Source: Paracoccus alcaliphilus (GTDB taxonomy: Bacteria > Pseudomonadota > Alphaproteobacteria > Rhodobacterales > Rhodobacteraceae). Taken from it: a stretch of 64,000 bases of DNA. Positions 27,887 through 39,135 of the stretch are shown here, piece after piece; position 1 is the first letter of the stretch, and each line of letters starts with the position of its first letter. The notes under the pieces were generated by a model. The model saw only the letters and a program-made list of their open reading frames with translations. It made no database searches and was not told the origin of the DNA. The position numbers and the translations under genes are program-made. The stretch spans positions 2,180,001-2,244,000 of the forward strand of contig NZ_CP067124.1 of NCBI RefSeq assembly GCF_028553725.1, written 5' to 3'.

Positions 27887-29134
27887 TCAGACCGCCGCGC
27901 TGGCCAGCGCCAGCCCGTCCACCACCACGGTAAAGGCCTGCGCCCGTTCCTGCGTCGCGTCGGGGCACAGCTGCTGCGCCATACCGGTGACCAGATCCAT
28001 CAGGCTGGAGCCCCCGACCAGCACCACATGCCCGATCTGCCGGGGTGCGACGCCCGCCCGATCCAGCACCTGCATCGCGGCACTGCGCAGATCAGTGGAA
28101 AAGCCCGCAAGGGTCCGGTCCAGCATGTCCCGGGTCAGCGGCGAGGACAGGCCGCGCTGAATGAAGCCCATCGCGATCTGCGCGTCATTGGCGCCGGAAT
28201 TGGCCGCGATCTTGCCGCGTTCGGTCGCGAAGGCCAGATCATGGCCCAGTTCCTCTTCCAGCACCGTGACCAGCCGGTTCAGCCTGTCCGGCTCGACCGC
28301 CAGCCGCGCCATGGATTGCGCCATGCGCCGGGTCTCGGGGGTATAGAGGAACGGGATCTTGGCCCATGTTGCCAGATCGGCAAAGGTCGCATTCGGCACC
28401 GGCAACAGGCCCGGCCCCATTTCCCGGCGCAGCTGGCTGCCGTGACCCAGCACGGGCATGGCATGGGCCATCGACAGCGCATGGTCGAAATCGGTGCCGC
28501 CCAGACGGATTCCGTGGCTGGCGATGATCTGTGGCAGGCGTGACCCGTCGCTGCGAAAGACGGTGAAATCCGAGGTGCCGCCGCCGATATCGACGATCAG
28601 CCCCAGATCGCCCGCGCGGCCAAAGCCGTGACTGGCAAAGGCGGCGGCCTCGGGCTCGGGCAGGAAATCGACGTGATCGAAACCCGCGGCAAGATAGCAG
28701 TCGCGCAGATCGGTCAGCGCGCGGGCGTCGCGCTGCGCATCGGCGCTGTGGAAATGCACCGGGCGGCCCGACAGGGCGCGGCGGAAGGGCTGGCCGGTGG
28801 CGGATTCGGCCTGTTCGCGGATGCGGGTCAGAAAGGCGCTGATGATGGCGGCGATGCTGCGGCGTTTGCCGCCGATCAGCCGGGTTTCATGCAGCAGCGA
28901 TGTGCCCAGAACGCTTTTCAGCGCCCGCATATAGCGGCCTTCCTCGCCGCCGATCAGCGCCTGGGCGGCGGCTTCTCCGACCCGCATCGGCCCGCCCGAA
29001 TGGGGAAAGAACACCGCCGTGGGCAGGGTTTCCTGCCCGTCCTCCAGCGCGATGCGATGGGGCTGGCCGTCGCGCAGCACCGCCACCGCCGTGTTTGAGG
29101 TGCCGAAATCGATTGCCAGAATGTCTTGTGCCAT
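27887..29134 (-). CDS. yegD: Hsp70-family protein (YegD-like)
   Basis: A 415-residue protein with the actin/Hsp70 ATPase fold only. Phosphate 1 is AIDFGTSNTAVAV, phosphate 2 is GLIVDIGGGTSDFT, and the adenosine motif is HVVLVGGSSLMD. The substrate-binding C-terminal domain of DnaK is absent, so it is the YegD type, function uncertain. The start ATG follows GAGGGCG; an earlier in-frame Met lacks a site. No co-chaperone gene is adjacent. Confidence 0.88.
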   Translation of the reverse strand: MAQDILAIDFGTSNTAVAVLRDGQPHRIALEDGQETLPTAVFFPHSGGPMRVGEAAAQALIGGEEGRYMRALKSVLGTSLLHETRLIGGKRRSIAAIISAFLTRIREQAESATGQPFRRALSGRPVHFHSADAQRDARALTDLRDCYLAAGFDHVDFLPEPEAAAFASHGFGRAGDLGLIVDIGGGTSDFTVFRSDGSRLPQIIASHGIRLGGTDFDHALSMAHAMPVLGHGSQLRREMGPGLLPVPNATFADLATWAKIPFLYTPETRRMAQSMARLAVEPDRLNRLVTVLEEELGHDLAFATERGKIAANSGANDAQIAMGFIQRGLSSPLTRDMLDRTLAGFSTDLRSAAMQVLDRAGVAPRQIGHVVLVGGSSLMDLVTGMAQQLCPDATQERAQAFTVVVDGLALASAAV

Positions 29135-29215
29135 GACGCCCTCGGAGAATGGAGAGCCGATGCTGCTAACCGCCCCGGCGCCGGGGTGCAAGCCACCCCG
29201 CGCCAGTCGCGGTCG

Positions 29216-31222
29216 TCAGCGCCGTGGCGCTTTGGGGGGGCGGCCCGGTTTCGCGGCCCCGCCCTCGGTCCGGGCGCGGCGCGGCCATGCGTCGGCACCC
29301 TTGCTGGCCGTGGCCTTGCGTGCCGGGGGCTTGCCGGTGGTGGCCGTCGCCTTGCCGCGATGGGGCTTTGGCGCGTCGGCTTTGGCGCCGCGCTGCTTGC
29401 GTTCGCTGGTGGTCCAGCGGGCCTTGCGCGGCTTCGCGCCGTCTTCCGCCGGGGCCGCGATCTCGTGCGGGGTATCGGCCAGCACTTCGGCTATGGCCTC
29501 TTCGCGGGCCTTGCGGCGGGTGGTCTTGTCCGGCGCGGGCCACTCGGGTGCCGGTTTGGCGCGTTCGGGCCGGGGATATTCCGGCCGCGCCCGTTCGGCA
29601 CGCGGTGCGGGGCGGGACGTAGGGCGGGATGTGGGGCGGTCAAAATCAGGCTCGCCCTCGATCTGGCGCAGGATCAGGTCGTCGCCGATTTCCTGCCCGT
29701 CCTTGAACTGGCCTGCGACCTCGGCCGCGATCTGGACGAAGGTGATGTCCTGCCGCACCCGGATCGCACCGATCGAATCGCGGCTGATCCCGCCAGCCTC
29801 GCACAGTTTGGGCAGCAGCCAGCGGGCCTCGGCCCGGCCGGTATGGCCGACCGACAGCGTGAACCAGACCGACGCGCCGAATTCGCGCCGCTCTCGTGGG
29901 GCGGCGGCATCAGGGGCGGCGGCCTCGGCCAGTTCCTCGGGAGCGGGGCGGCCTTCGCGCCACAGCCGGATAAAGGCCTGCGCCACCTGTTCCGCGCCAA
30001 AGCGTTCCAGAACCTGCGCAGCCAGCGCGGAGTCCTCGACCGGTTCGGTCAGGCCCGGATGGGCCAGCATGCGTTCGTCATCGCGGCCCCGAACCTCATC
30101 GGCCGAGGGCGCCTTGCCCCATTCCGCCGTGACCCTGGCCCGTTGCAGCAGCCTTTGCGCGCGCTTGTAATCGGGGGGCGTCACCACCAGCGCCGAGACG
30201 CCCTTGGCCCCCGCCCGCCCGGTGCGCCCGGAACGGTGCAGCAGCGTTTCGGGATTGGTCGGCAGATCGGCATGGATCACCAGTTCCAGCCCCGGCAGGT
30301 CGATACCGCGCGCCGCCACATCGGTGGCGATGCAGACCCGTGCCCGCCCGTCGCGCAGCGATTGCAGTGCGTGGCTGCGTTCCTGCTGGCTGAGTTCGCC
30401 CGACAGCGCCACGACGCGAAAGCCGCGATTGCCCATCCGCGCCAGCAGGTGATTCACATTGGCGCGGGTCTTGCAGAAGATGATCGCCCGCTGCGCCTCG
30501 TGAAAGCGCAGCAGGTTGAAGATGGCGTTTTCCTTGTCGCGCGCCAGCACGCTGAAGGCGCGATATTCGATATCGACATGCTGGCGGGCATCGCCCGCGA
30601 CATTGATGCGCAGGCTGTTGCGCTGGAAATCGCGGGCCAGCGCCTCGATATCGGGAGAGACGGTGGCCGAGAACATCAGCGTGCGGCGGCTGGCGGGGGC
30701 AGCGGCAAGGATGAAGGTCAGGTCATCGCGAAAGCCCAGATCCAGCATCTCGTCGGCTTCGTCCAGAACCGCGACGCACAGGTCGGACAGCACCAGCCCA
30801 CCACGCTCGATATGGTCGCGCAGACGGCCCGGCGTGCCGACGACAATATGCGCGCCACGTTCCAGCGCGCGCCGTTCGGTGCGGTAATCCATGCCACCCA
30901 CGCAGGTCGCGATGCGCGCCCCGGCATCTGCGTAAAGCCAGCCCAGTTCGCGCGCCACCTGCAAGGCCAGTTCGCGCGTCGGCGCGATGACCAGCGCCAG
31001 CGGATGGTCGACGGGCAGCAGCGGCGGCTGATCGGGCAGGATCTGCGGCGCGACGGACAGGCCGAAGGCGACGGTCTTGCCCGACCCGGTCTGGGCCGAG
31101 ACCAGCAGGTCGCGCCCCGCGGCATCGGGCGACAGGATCGCGGATTGAACGGAAGTCAGGGTCTCATAGCCCTTGGCAGCCAGCGCCGAGGCCAGCGGGG
31201 CGGAAATGTCGATCTGGGTCAT
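29216..31222 (-). CDS. DEAD-box RNA helicase with DbpA-like RNA-binding domain
   Basis: A 668-residue helicase. Motifs in order: Q-motif (SVQSAILS), Walker A (AQTGSGKT), PTRELA, GTPGR, DEAD in VLDEADEMLDLG, SAT, then RecA2 motifs ARGIDLPG and HRSGRTGRAG. A DbpA/CsdA-type RNA-binding domain lies around residues 430-505 (FTLSVGHTGRAEARWLLPKL) and a long basic, Ala/Pro/Lys-rich tail follows, typical of CsdA/DeaD proteins. It is expected to unwind rRNA or mRNA during ribosome assembly and cold adaptation. Confidence 0.92.
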   Translation of the reverse strand: MTQIDISAPLASALAAKGYETLTSVQSAILSPDAAGRDLLVSAQTGSGKTVAFGLSVAPQILPDQPPLLPVDHPLALVIAPTRELALQVARELGWLYADAGARIATCVGGMDYRTERRALERGAHIVVGTPGRLRDHIERGGLVLSDLCVAVLDEADEMLDLGFRDDLTFILAAAPASRRTLMFSATVSPDIEALARDFQRNSLRINVAGDARQHVDIEYRAFSVLARDKENAIFNLLRFHEAQRAIIFCKTRANVNHLLARMGNRGFRVVALSGELSQQERSHALQSLRDGRARVCIATDVAARGIDLPGLELVIHADLPTNPETLLHRSGRTGRAGAKGVSALVVTPPDYKRAQRLLQRARVTAEWGKAPSADEVRGRDDERMLAHPGLTEPVEDSALAAQVLERFGAEQVAQAFIRLWREGRPAPEELAEAAAPDAAAPRERREFGASVWFTLSVGHTGRAEARWLLPKLCEAGGISRDSIGAIRVRQDITFVQIAAEVAGQFKDGQEIGDDLILRQIEGEPDFDRPTSRPTSRPAPRAERARPEYPRPERAKPAPEWPAPDKTTRRKAREEAIAEVLADTPHEIAAPAEDGAKPRKARWTTSERKQRGAKADAPKPHRGKATATTGKPPARKATASKGADAWPRRARTEGGAAKPGRPPKAPRR

Positions 31223-31467
31223 TAACCTATGTCAGGCAGCGGGGTGCATGCACCCGATGGGAGGCGCCGCTTGCCCTCGGTCAGCGAATCCCACAAGTCG
31301 CCTGGAAAGGGGCTGCAAGAGCCAAAGGACGCCGCATAACGCCTTGCCGCGTCAAAGTCAAAGGGAATTGAGCCCGCATATGTGGCCTGTCGCCGCAGGC
31401 CGGACTGTGAAGGGCGTGACAGGCTGGAAAATACTGCCGAGGGGCGCGAACACCGGGACCGCAACAG

Positions 31468-31498
31468 AAAAAGGCCCCGGCAATCACCTGCCGGGGCC
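31468..31498 (-). terminator. Rho-independent terminator after rplY
   Basis: On the minus strand GGCCCCGGCA pairs with TGCCGGGGCC around a six-base loop and is followed by five T. It lies 28 bases past the rplY stop. Bases 31223-31467, between it and the helicase gene, hold nothing else that I can recognise. Confidence 0.88.
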
Positions 31499-31525
31499 TG
31501 CATTCCGTCAAAACCGCCCGCCCGA

Positions 31526-32155
31526 TTACTCGGTGGCTTCTTCGGTCTCTTCTTCGGTCTCTCCGCCATCGTCGCTGGAACGCAGCGCCGACGGAGCGGC
31601 GAGGTTGGCGATGACGAAGTTCCGGTCGATGGTCGCCTTGACGCCCTTGGGCAGCTTCACATCGTTGATATGGATGGTGTCGCCCACTTCCAGACCTTCC
31701 AGATCGACCGTCAGGTGGTCGGGAATGTCACCGGCGGTCACGATCAACTCGACCTCGCCGCGCACCGTCACCAGCGTGCCGCCCTTTTTCAGGCCGGGGC
31801 AGGTTTCGTGGTTCACGAATTCGACCGGGATATACAGGTTCACTTTCGAGTTGCTGCGCAGGCGCATGAAGTCGATATGGATCGGCAGATCCTTGACGAC
31901 GTCCTTCTGCACGCTGCGGCAGATCACGCGCACATCCTGCTGGCCGTCAACCTTCAGGTTCCACAGGGTGGACATGAAGCGACCGGCGCGCAGTTTGGTC
32001 AGCAGCTTGTTGAAGTCGAACTGGATGGAGACCGGGTCCTTGTGGTCGCCATATACGATTCCGGGCACCTTGCCTTCACGACGAGCTTGGCGGGCGGCCC
32101 CCTTGCCTGTCCCCGCGCGCGGCTCGGCCACCAGATCCGGGATCACTTTGGCCAT
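31526..32155 (-). CDS. rplY: 50S ribosomal protein L25 (CTC form)
   Basis: A 209-residue L25 of the long CTC type. The N-terminal RNA-binding domain ([19 protein letters not shown], then [18 protein letters not shown]) binds 5S rRNA, and the C-terminal beta domain ([20 protein letters not shown]) is followed by an acidic tail rich in Glu and Thr. The start follows AAGGTAAAGGA. It is monocistronic, with a strong terminator. The usual pth neighbour is not next to it. Confidence 0.95.
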   Translation of the reverse strand: MAKVIPDLVAEPRAGTGKGAARQARREGKVPGIVYGDHKDPVSIQFDFNKLLTKLRAGRFMSTLWNLKVDGQQDVRVICRSVQKDVVKDLPIHIDFMRLRSNSKVNLYIPVEFVNHETCPGLKKGGTLVTVRGEVELIVTAGDIPDHLTVDLEGLEVGDTIHINDVKLPKGVKATIDRNFVIANLAAPSALRSSDDGGETEEETEEATE

Positions 32156-32349
32156 GATTCTGTTCCTTTACCTTGGTTAAGTCGCCATCCTCCAAGGGTG
32201 CATGACGACAAGTCGCGTCCCTTAGCCGAAGCGCAGGGGAAAGTGAAGGTCAAACTGCACCTGCGAAAAGCAGAGTTTGACTCGGCGGATATTTGCCTAT
32301 TATGTAGAATCGGCGGAAAGTCGCCAGTATTTAAGAGTGTCATCATTTC

Positions 32350-33339
32350 ATGTCCCCCAGATATCATGCGCTTGACTATCTCAAAATCCTGCTGGTCTCT
32401 GGCGTGGTGCTGGCTCATGCGGGGCTGATGTCGAACCATATTCCGCAATGGGGTTATCTGGTCGGCAACGGTCTGTTGCGGGCCACGGTGCCGACTTTCG
32501 CGTTGCTGACCGGGGCGGGGCTGTTCCATACCATGCGGCGCGGCCGGTTACGGCGGTGGAGCGCGGCGATGCTCTCGGTCTATCTGATCTGGTGCGTGAT
32601 CTACGCACCGATCTGGCTGCGTGACATCACCGGCCCGGCGCAGCTTGCACAGCGGCTGTTCTTCGGGCCGATGCATCTGTGGTATCTGGCGGCAATGTTG
32701 CTGGCGACGGCGATCCTTGCGCTGGTTCTGCATGGCGCGGCAGATGCAGCCTCGGGGCGCAGGCGGGTGATCGCGACCGTCCTTGTCACTGGCCTTGCGG
32801 GCAGTTTCCTGCAATTCGCGGGCTTTTTTGGCTGGCTGAGACTGGAGGGGGACGAGATCCGCAACGGCCTTTTCCTAATCTATCCCTTCGCCGGGCTTGG
32901 CTATCTGCTGGCCGACTGGGTCGAGCGTCATGGCCGCGACGCTCTGCCATCGGCCAAGGTGCTGTGGCTTGGCCTTGCCATCGTCATTGCCCTGCGTCTG
33001 GGCGAGGCAATGCTGGATATGGCGGTTTTCGGAACCTCGCTGGGAACGGTGCCCGAATTTCCGCCGCTGGCCTATGGGTTCTCGGCTCTGCTGTTTCTCG
33101 CCTTCATCCGTCTGGAGGTTCCGGCGCCATTCGTGGACCTGTCAACCATATCGGCGGTGACATATCTGATGCATATGGGCTTCATCCTGCTGCTGCTGCA
33201 TTTCGGCATCAGGAATCCGTGGCTGATGTTCTGGGGTGGATTGCTGCTGCCCATGCTGATCGCGGTTGCCTTGCCGCGGCTGCCCTGGCTTGGACGGCGC
33301 AGGGCCGCGCCCGCGCCCGTCCCAAGGCAGCCGGAATAA
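32350..33339 (+). CDS. Membrane acyltransferase (acyltransferase 3 family)
   Basis: A 329-residue membrane protein with about ten hydrophobic helices. The first helix carries ALDYLKILLVSGVVLAHAG, where the His near residue 22 fits the catalytic position of the family, and the RATVPTFALLTG segment follows. Family members add acetyl or other acyl groups to sugars or osmolytes outside the membrane (OatA/NodX-like). It stands alone between rplY and the convergent lldD, so its acceptor cannot be inferred. Bases 32156-32349 upstream are A+T-rich around 32280-32350 and may hold the promoter. Confidence 0.85.
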   Translation: MSPRYHALDYLKILLVSGVVLAHAGLMSNHIPQWGYLVGNGLLRATVPTFALLTGAGLFHTMRRGRLRRWSAAMLSVYLIWCVIYAPIWLRDITGPAQLAQRLFFGPMHLWYLAAMLLATAILALVLHGAADAASGRRRVIATVLVTGLAGSFLQFAGFFGWLRLEGDEIRNGLFLIYPFAGLGYLLADWVERHGRDALPSAKVLWLGLAIVIALRLGEAMLDMAVFGTSLGTVPEFPPLAYGFSALLFLAFIRLEVPAPFVDLSTISAVTYLMHMGFILLLLHFGIRNPWLMFWGGLLLPMLIAVALPRLPWLGRRRAAPAPVPRQPE

Positions 33340-33345
33340 TCCACC

Positions 33346-34527
33346 TCAGCTCATATATTCGTCGGTGAAACCCTTGGGAAGCAGCAGGTTGTGGCGACCC
33401 AGGGCCTTCACATCACGCTCTCCGCACAGTGCCATGGTGGTGTCCAGCTCGTTGCGGATCACCTCCAGCGCCTTGCTCACCCCGGCCTCGCCCATCGCGC
33501 CCAGACCGTGGATGAAGGCGCGCCCGATCCAGGTTGCGTGGGCCCCCAACGCCAGCGCCTTCAGCACGTCCTGACCCGAGCGGATGCCGCTGTCCATATG
33601 AACCTCGACCCGGTCGCCCACGGCCTCGACGATATGCGGCAACATGCGGATCGCGCTCAGCGCGCCATCCAGCTGCCGCCCGCCATGATTGCTGACGATG
33701 ATTGCATCGGCGCCGAAATCCGCCGCGATCCGCGCATCCTCGGGATCGAGGATCCCCTTCAGGATCAGCTTGCCGACCCACAGATCGCGGATCCGGGCGA
33801 TCTTGTCCCAGTCCAGCCGCTCATCGAACTGCTCGGCGGTCCAGCTGGACAGCGACGAGGTATCGCCAACCCCCTTCGCATGGCCGACGATATTGCCGAA
33901 AAAGCGCCGCCTGGTGCCCAGCATCCCCATGCCCCAGCGCCATTTCGTTGCCAGATTCAGCATCGTCGGCAAGGTCAGCTTGGGCGGGGCGGACAGCCCG
34001 TTCTTCAGATCCTTGTGCCGCTGACCCAGAATCTGCAAATCCAGCGTCAGCAACAATGCGCTGCAATTGGCGCGTTTGGCCCGTTCGATGATGGCCTCCA
34101 GAAACGCCTGATCCTTCATCACATACAGCTGGAACATGAAGGGCTTTGTCGTATGCGCGGCCACATCCTCGATGGAACAGATCGACATGGTGGACAGACA
34201 GAAGGGCACCCCGAATGTCTCGGCCGCCCGCGCCGCCAGAATCTCGCCATCGGCATGCTGCATCCCGGTCAGCCCCACCGGCGCCAGCCCCACCGGCATC
34301 GAGACCGGCAGCCCCGCCATATCCGAGGCAAGGCTCCGGTTCGACATGTCCACCGCCACCTTCTGACGCAGCCTTATGCGGGCGAAGTCGGTCGTGTTCT
34401 CGCGAAAGGTCTGTTCGGTATAGCTGCCCGATTCGGCATAGTCATAAAACATCCGCGGCGTGCGGGCCTTATGCAGAACCTTCAGATCCTCGATGCAGGT
34501 AATGGCCGGCTTGGGGAATAGGGACAT
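33346..34527 (-). CDS. lldD: FMN-dependent L-lactate (2-hydroxyacid) dehydrogenase
   Basis: A 393-residue FMN oxidoreductase of the LldD family. The flavin/substrate motif SNHGGRQLDG holds the catalytic His and an Arg near residues 270-280. MPVGLAPVGLTGM and LDLQILGQRHKDL are other family segments. It is expected to oxidise L-lactate to pyruvate at the inner membrane, passing electrons to quinone. The start follows GGAGG. It stands alone without lldP or lldR, so other 2-hydroxyacids (mandelate, glycolate) remain possible. Confidence 0.85.
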   Translation of the reverse strand: MSLFPKPAITCIEDLKVLHKARTPRMFYDYAESGSYTEQTFRENTTDFARIRLRQKVAVDMSNRSLASDMAGLPVSMPVGLAPVGLTGMQHADGEILAARAAETFGVPFCLSTMSICSIEDVAAHTTKPFMFQLYVMKDQAFLEAIIERAKRANCSALLLTLDLQILGQRHKDLKNGLSAPPKLTLPTMLNLATKWRWGMGMLGTRRRFFGNIVGHAKGVGDTSSLSSWTAEQFDERLDWDKIARIRDLWVGKLILKGILDPEDARIAADFGADAIIVSNHGGRQLDGALSAIRMLPHIVEAVGDRVEVHMDSGIRSGQDVLKALALGAHATWIGRAFIHGLGAMGEAGVSKALEVIRNELDTTMALCGERDVKALGRHNLLLPKGFTDEYMS

Positions 34528-34591
34528 GGTCGCCTCCGCATGATTGGTAAGAATTTTTTACCGACGGATTCGCATCAGGGCAACCGTGCCG

Positions 34592-34855
34592 TCACTCGGG
34601 CCGCATGATTTGCCGCCGCGCCGGACTGTCGGCTTCGATCACCGGCCCGCGCAAACCGGCAGCCCGGCTGCGCAACGCGGCGGCACGGGCTGACAACTGG
34701 GCCTCGGCTTCGGCGCCCCCCGTGCCGGCATGGGCGGGCAGGGCCGGCTCGGCCAGCATCTGCGCGGTCGGCAACAGATGCGGATAATCCTCCGCCTCAC
34801 CCGCGCAACCGGCAAGACCCGAAACACATATGACGGCGATCATGCGAATATCCAT
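34592..34855 (-). CDS. Small lipoprotein of unknown function
   Basis: An 87-residue protein with a short hydrophobic signal and lipobox LAGC (Cys at residue 17). The mature part is Ala/Arg-rich, with the repeat-like helix LSARAAALRSRAAGLRGPVI. Similar small lipoproteins lie next to dnaG in related bacteria as far as I recall, but no role is known. It is transcribed away from dnaG. Confidence 0.7.
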   Translation of the reverse strand: MDIRMIAVICVSGLAGCAGEAEDYPHLLPTAQMLAEPALPAHAGTGGAEAEAQLSARAAALRSRAAGLRGPVIEADSPARRQIMRPE

Positions 34856-34986
34856 CCGCGCAGATTACGTCGCCCGCGCCACCGCCACAACGGGCTTTCC
34901 CGCCCTCCGGCCTGCCTCATCTCTGGTGTTCAAATATCCCTCTTCCACCGCTTGCCCCGAATGCCGCGTCAGCCGATACTCGCGCC

Positions 34987-36900
34987 ATGAGTCTGCCACC
35001 CGGTTTCCTTGACGAGCTTCGCACCCGAGTGCCGATCAGTCGCGTGATCGGGCGCAAGGTGGTCTGGGATCTGCGCAAATCCAATCAGGCGCGGGGTGAC
35101 TGGTGGGCGCCTTGCCCCTTCCATCAGGAAAAATCGGCCAGCTTCCATTGCGACGACCAGAAGGGGTTCTATTACTGCTTCGGCTGCCAGGCCAAGGGCG
35201 ATGTGCTGACCTTCCTGCGCGAATCCGACGGGATGGAGTTCATGGATGCGGTCCGCTTCCTTGCCGCCGAGGCCGGGATGTCGCTGCCCGAACCCGATCC
35301 GCGCGCCCGCGAACGCAGCGACCGGCGCGACCAGCTGCTCAAGGTGACCGAAGCGGCGCTGCGCTGGTTCCGCCTGCAACTCCAGACGGCGGCTGCGGCA
35401 GAGGCGCGCGATTACCTGACCCGGCGCGGGCTGGACCAGCCGGCGCTCGACCGGTTCGAGATCGGCTTTGCCCCCGACAACCGCCACGCCCTGACGCGCG
35501 CCCTGCGCGAAAAGGGCTTCGAGGAATCGCAGATCGTCGAGGCGGGCATGTCCGCGCGCCCGGATGATGGCGGGGCGGCCTATGACCGGTTCCGGGGCCG
35601 CATCATCTTTCCGATCCGCGATGGCCGCGACCGGGTGATCGGCTTTGGCGGCCGGGCGATGGACCCCAATGCCCGGGCCAAATATCTCAACAGCCCGGAA
35701 ACGCCGCTCTTCGACAAGGGCCGCAACCTCTATCACTTGGGTCCGGCGCGGGCGGCGGTGGCCAAGGGTCAGCCGCTGATCGTGGCCGAGGGCTACATGG
35801 ATGTGATCGCGCTGGCCCGCGCCGGTTTCGAGGGCACCGTCGCCCCCCTCGGCACCGCGATCACCGAGGATCAGCTGCGGTTGATGTGGCGCATCTCGCC
35901 CGAGCCGGTGATCGCGCTGGACGGCGATGCGGCGGGGTTGCGCGCGGCGCAGCGGCTGATCGATCTGGCGCTGCCGATGACCGGGCCGGGGCAGGCGCTG
36001 CGCTTCGTGTTGCTGCCGGCGGGGCAGGACCCGGATGACCTGATCAAATCCGCCGGGGCCGGGGCGATGCGGGCGCTGCTGGATCAGGCCCGGCCGCTGA
36101 TCGACCTGCTCTGGACCCGCGAAACCGAAGGCCAGCGTTTCGACAGCCCCGAACGCAAGGCCGCGCTGGACCGCCGCCTGCAAGAGGCCATCGCCCGGAT
36201 CCCCGACGAACTGACCCGCCGCCACTATACCGAGGAAATCCGCCGCAAGCGGTGGGAGCTGTTCGGCAACCGTCCCCCGGGCAATCGTGGTCAGGGGGGG
36301 CGCCCCGCGGGCGGCAGGCCCGCGCGGTCCGGCAAGGCCTCGATGGCCGCGACCGGACCGATCCCCGCCATCCCGCTGGACGGTCCGAATGCGGGTCCGG
36401 CGCTGCTGGAAGGCGCGGCCCTGCTGATCTGCGCCCTGCGCCCCGAGATGATCGCCGCCGCCGAACCCCGCCTTGAACGGCTGTCGCCCCGCGATCCGGG
36501 CCGGGCGGCGCTGCTTCATGATCTTCTGGTTGCGGACAGCAGCGATGCCGGACGGCAGGCCCTTGAAACCCTGCGCGCCGACGCCCATCTGGGCCTGACC
36601 CCCGCCGTGATCGAACAGCAGGATGCCGAGGCCGCGGCCGCCATCCTGACGAATCTTCTGGACCGGCTGGAGGCCCATCGCGCAGCCAGCGCCGAACTGG
36701 CACGCGCCGAAGCAGAGATACAGGGTGAGGTCGATGAGGGCCTGACCTGGCGCATGCAGCAGACAGCGCGCGCAAGGCACCGCGCCGAGCGCCCGGACAT
36801 GGAGGATTCCGGCGATCTGAACGAGGATCGCGATGCGCTTTCAGCGCAGCTTCAGACCTGGCTCAGCGGTGAAATCTGGCGCAAACCACCGCGACGCTAG
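34987..36900 (+). CDS. dnaG: DNA primase
   Basis: A 637-residue primase. A CHC2-type zinc finger lies at C43, H46, C64 and C67. The catalytic TOPRIM core follows (VAEGYMDVIAL and the ALDGDAAGLRAA segment with the acidic cluster), and the last third is the helical DnaB-interacting region, preceded by a Gly/Arg-rich linker near residue 435. It makes RNA primers at replication forks. It precedes rpoD by 144 bases, the conserved macromolecular-synthesis order, but the usual upstream rpsU is absent. Confidence 0.95.
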   Translation: MSLPPGFLDELRTRVPISRVIGRKVVWDLRKSNQARGDWWAPCPFHQEKSASFHCDDQKGFYYCFGCQAKGDVLTFLRESDGMEFMDAVRFLAAEAGMSLPEPDPRARERSDRRDQLLKVTEAALRWFRLQLQTAAAAEARDYLTRRGLDQPALDRFEIGFAPDNRHALTRALREKGFEESQIVEAGMSARPDDGGAAYDRFRGRIIFPIRDGRDRVIGFGGRAMDPNARAKYLNSPETPLFDKGRNLYHLGPARAAVAKGQPLIVAEGYMDVIALARAGFEGTVAPLGTAITEDQLRLMWRISPEPVIALDGDAAGLRAAQRLIDLALPMTGPGQALRFVLLPAGQDPDDLIKSAGAGAMRALLDQARPLIDLLWTRETEGQRFDSPERKAALDRRLQEAIARIPDELTRRHYTEEIRRKRWELFGNRPPGNRGQGGRPAGGRPARSGKASMAATGPIPAIPLDGPNAGPALLEGAALLICALRPEMIAAAEPRLERLSPRDPGRAALLHDLLVADSSDAGRQALETLRADAHLGLTPAVIEQQDAEAAAAILTNLLDRLEAHRAASAELARAEAEIQGEVDEGLTWRMQQTARARHRAERPDMEDSGDLNEDRDALSAQLQTWLSGEIWRKPPRR

Positions 36901-36903
36901 GCT

Positions 36904-37004
36904 GATTCGCCGAATCGGCACCTGATTCGCGAATCATTGGCGACCCCGGCCTTTGATTCGCTTTTGAAGCGGGGTAAAAACGACAACCGATTCCCAGACG
37001 ATTC
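36904..37004. promoter_or_regulatory. GANTC cluster and twin palindromes before rpoD
   Basis: Seven GANTC sites occur within 101 bases, at 36904, 36912, 36924, 36931, 36955, 36989 and 37000. The first four form two palindromes: GATTCGCCGAATC (odd, centre 36910) and TGATTCGCGAATCA (perfect, centre 36929.5), about two helical turns apart. GANTC is the CcrM methylation target in alphaproteobacteria, and the palindromes look like a tandem operator. No known regulator of this sequence comes to mind. Confidence 0.6.
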
Positions 37005-37044
37005 GCGGACCAGCCGTGGGTGTCCGCCCCAGAAGGAGCCGTCA

Positions 37045-39048
<2,004 letters not shown>

Positions 39049-39056
39049 ATCCGGCA

Positions 39057-39080
39057 GGCGCGGGCAGGGATGCCCGCGCC
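39057..39080 (+). terminator. Hairpin after rpoD
   Basis: GGCGCGGGCA and TGCCCGCGCC pair perfectly over ten bases around GGGA, starting nine bases past the rpoD stop. Only weak T content follows, so it is a plausible but not textbook terminator. Confidence 0.6.
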
Positions 39081-39135
39081 GCTTGCATTTGCGCACAAAA
39101 CATGAACACTGGCGGCGGAATGTGAAGGAACCCTC

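Noticed and set aside
36901..37044. LexA box in the rpoD promoter
   Set aside because: The GTTC-N7-GTTC pattern is not present; the palindromes are GATTCG-based.
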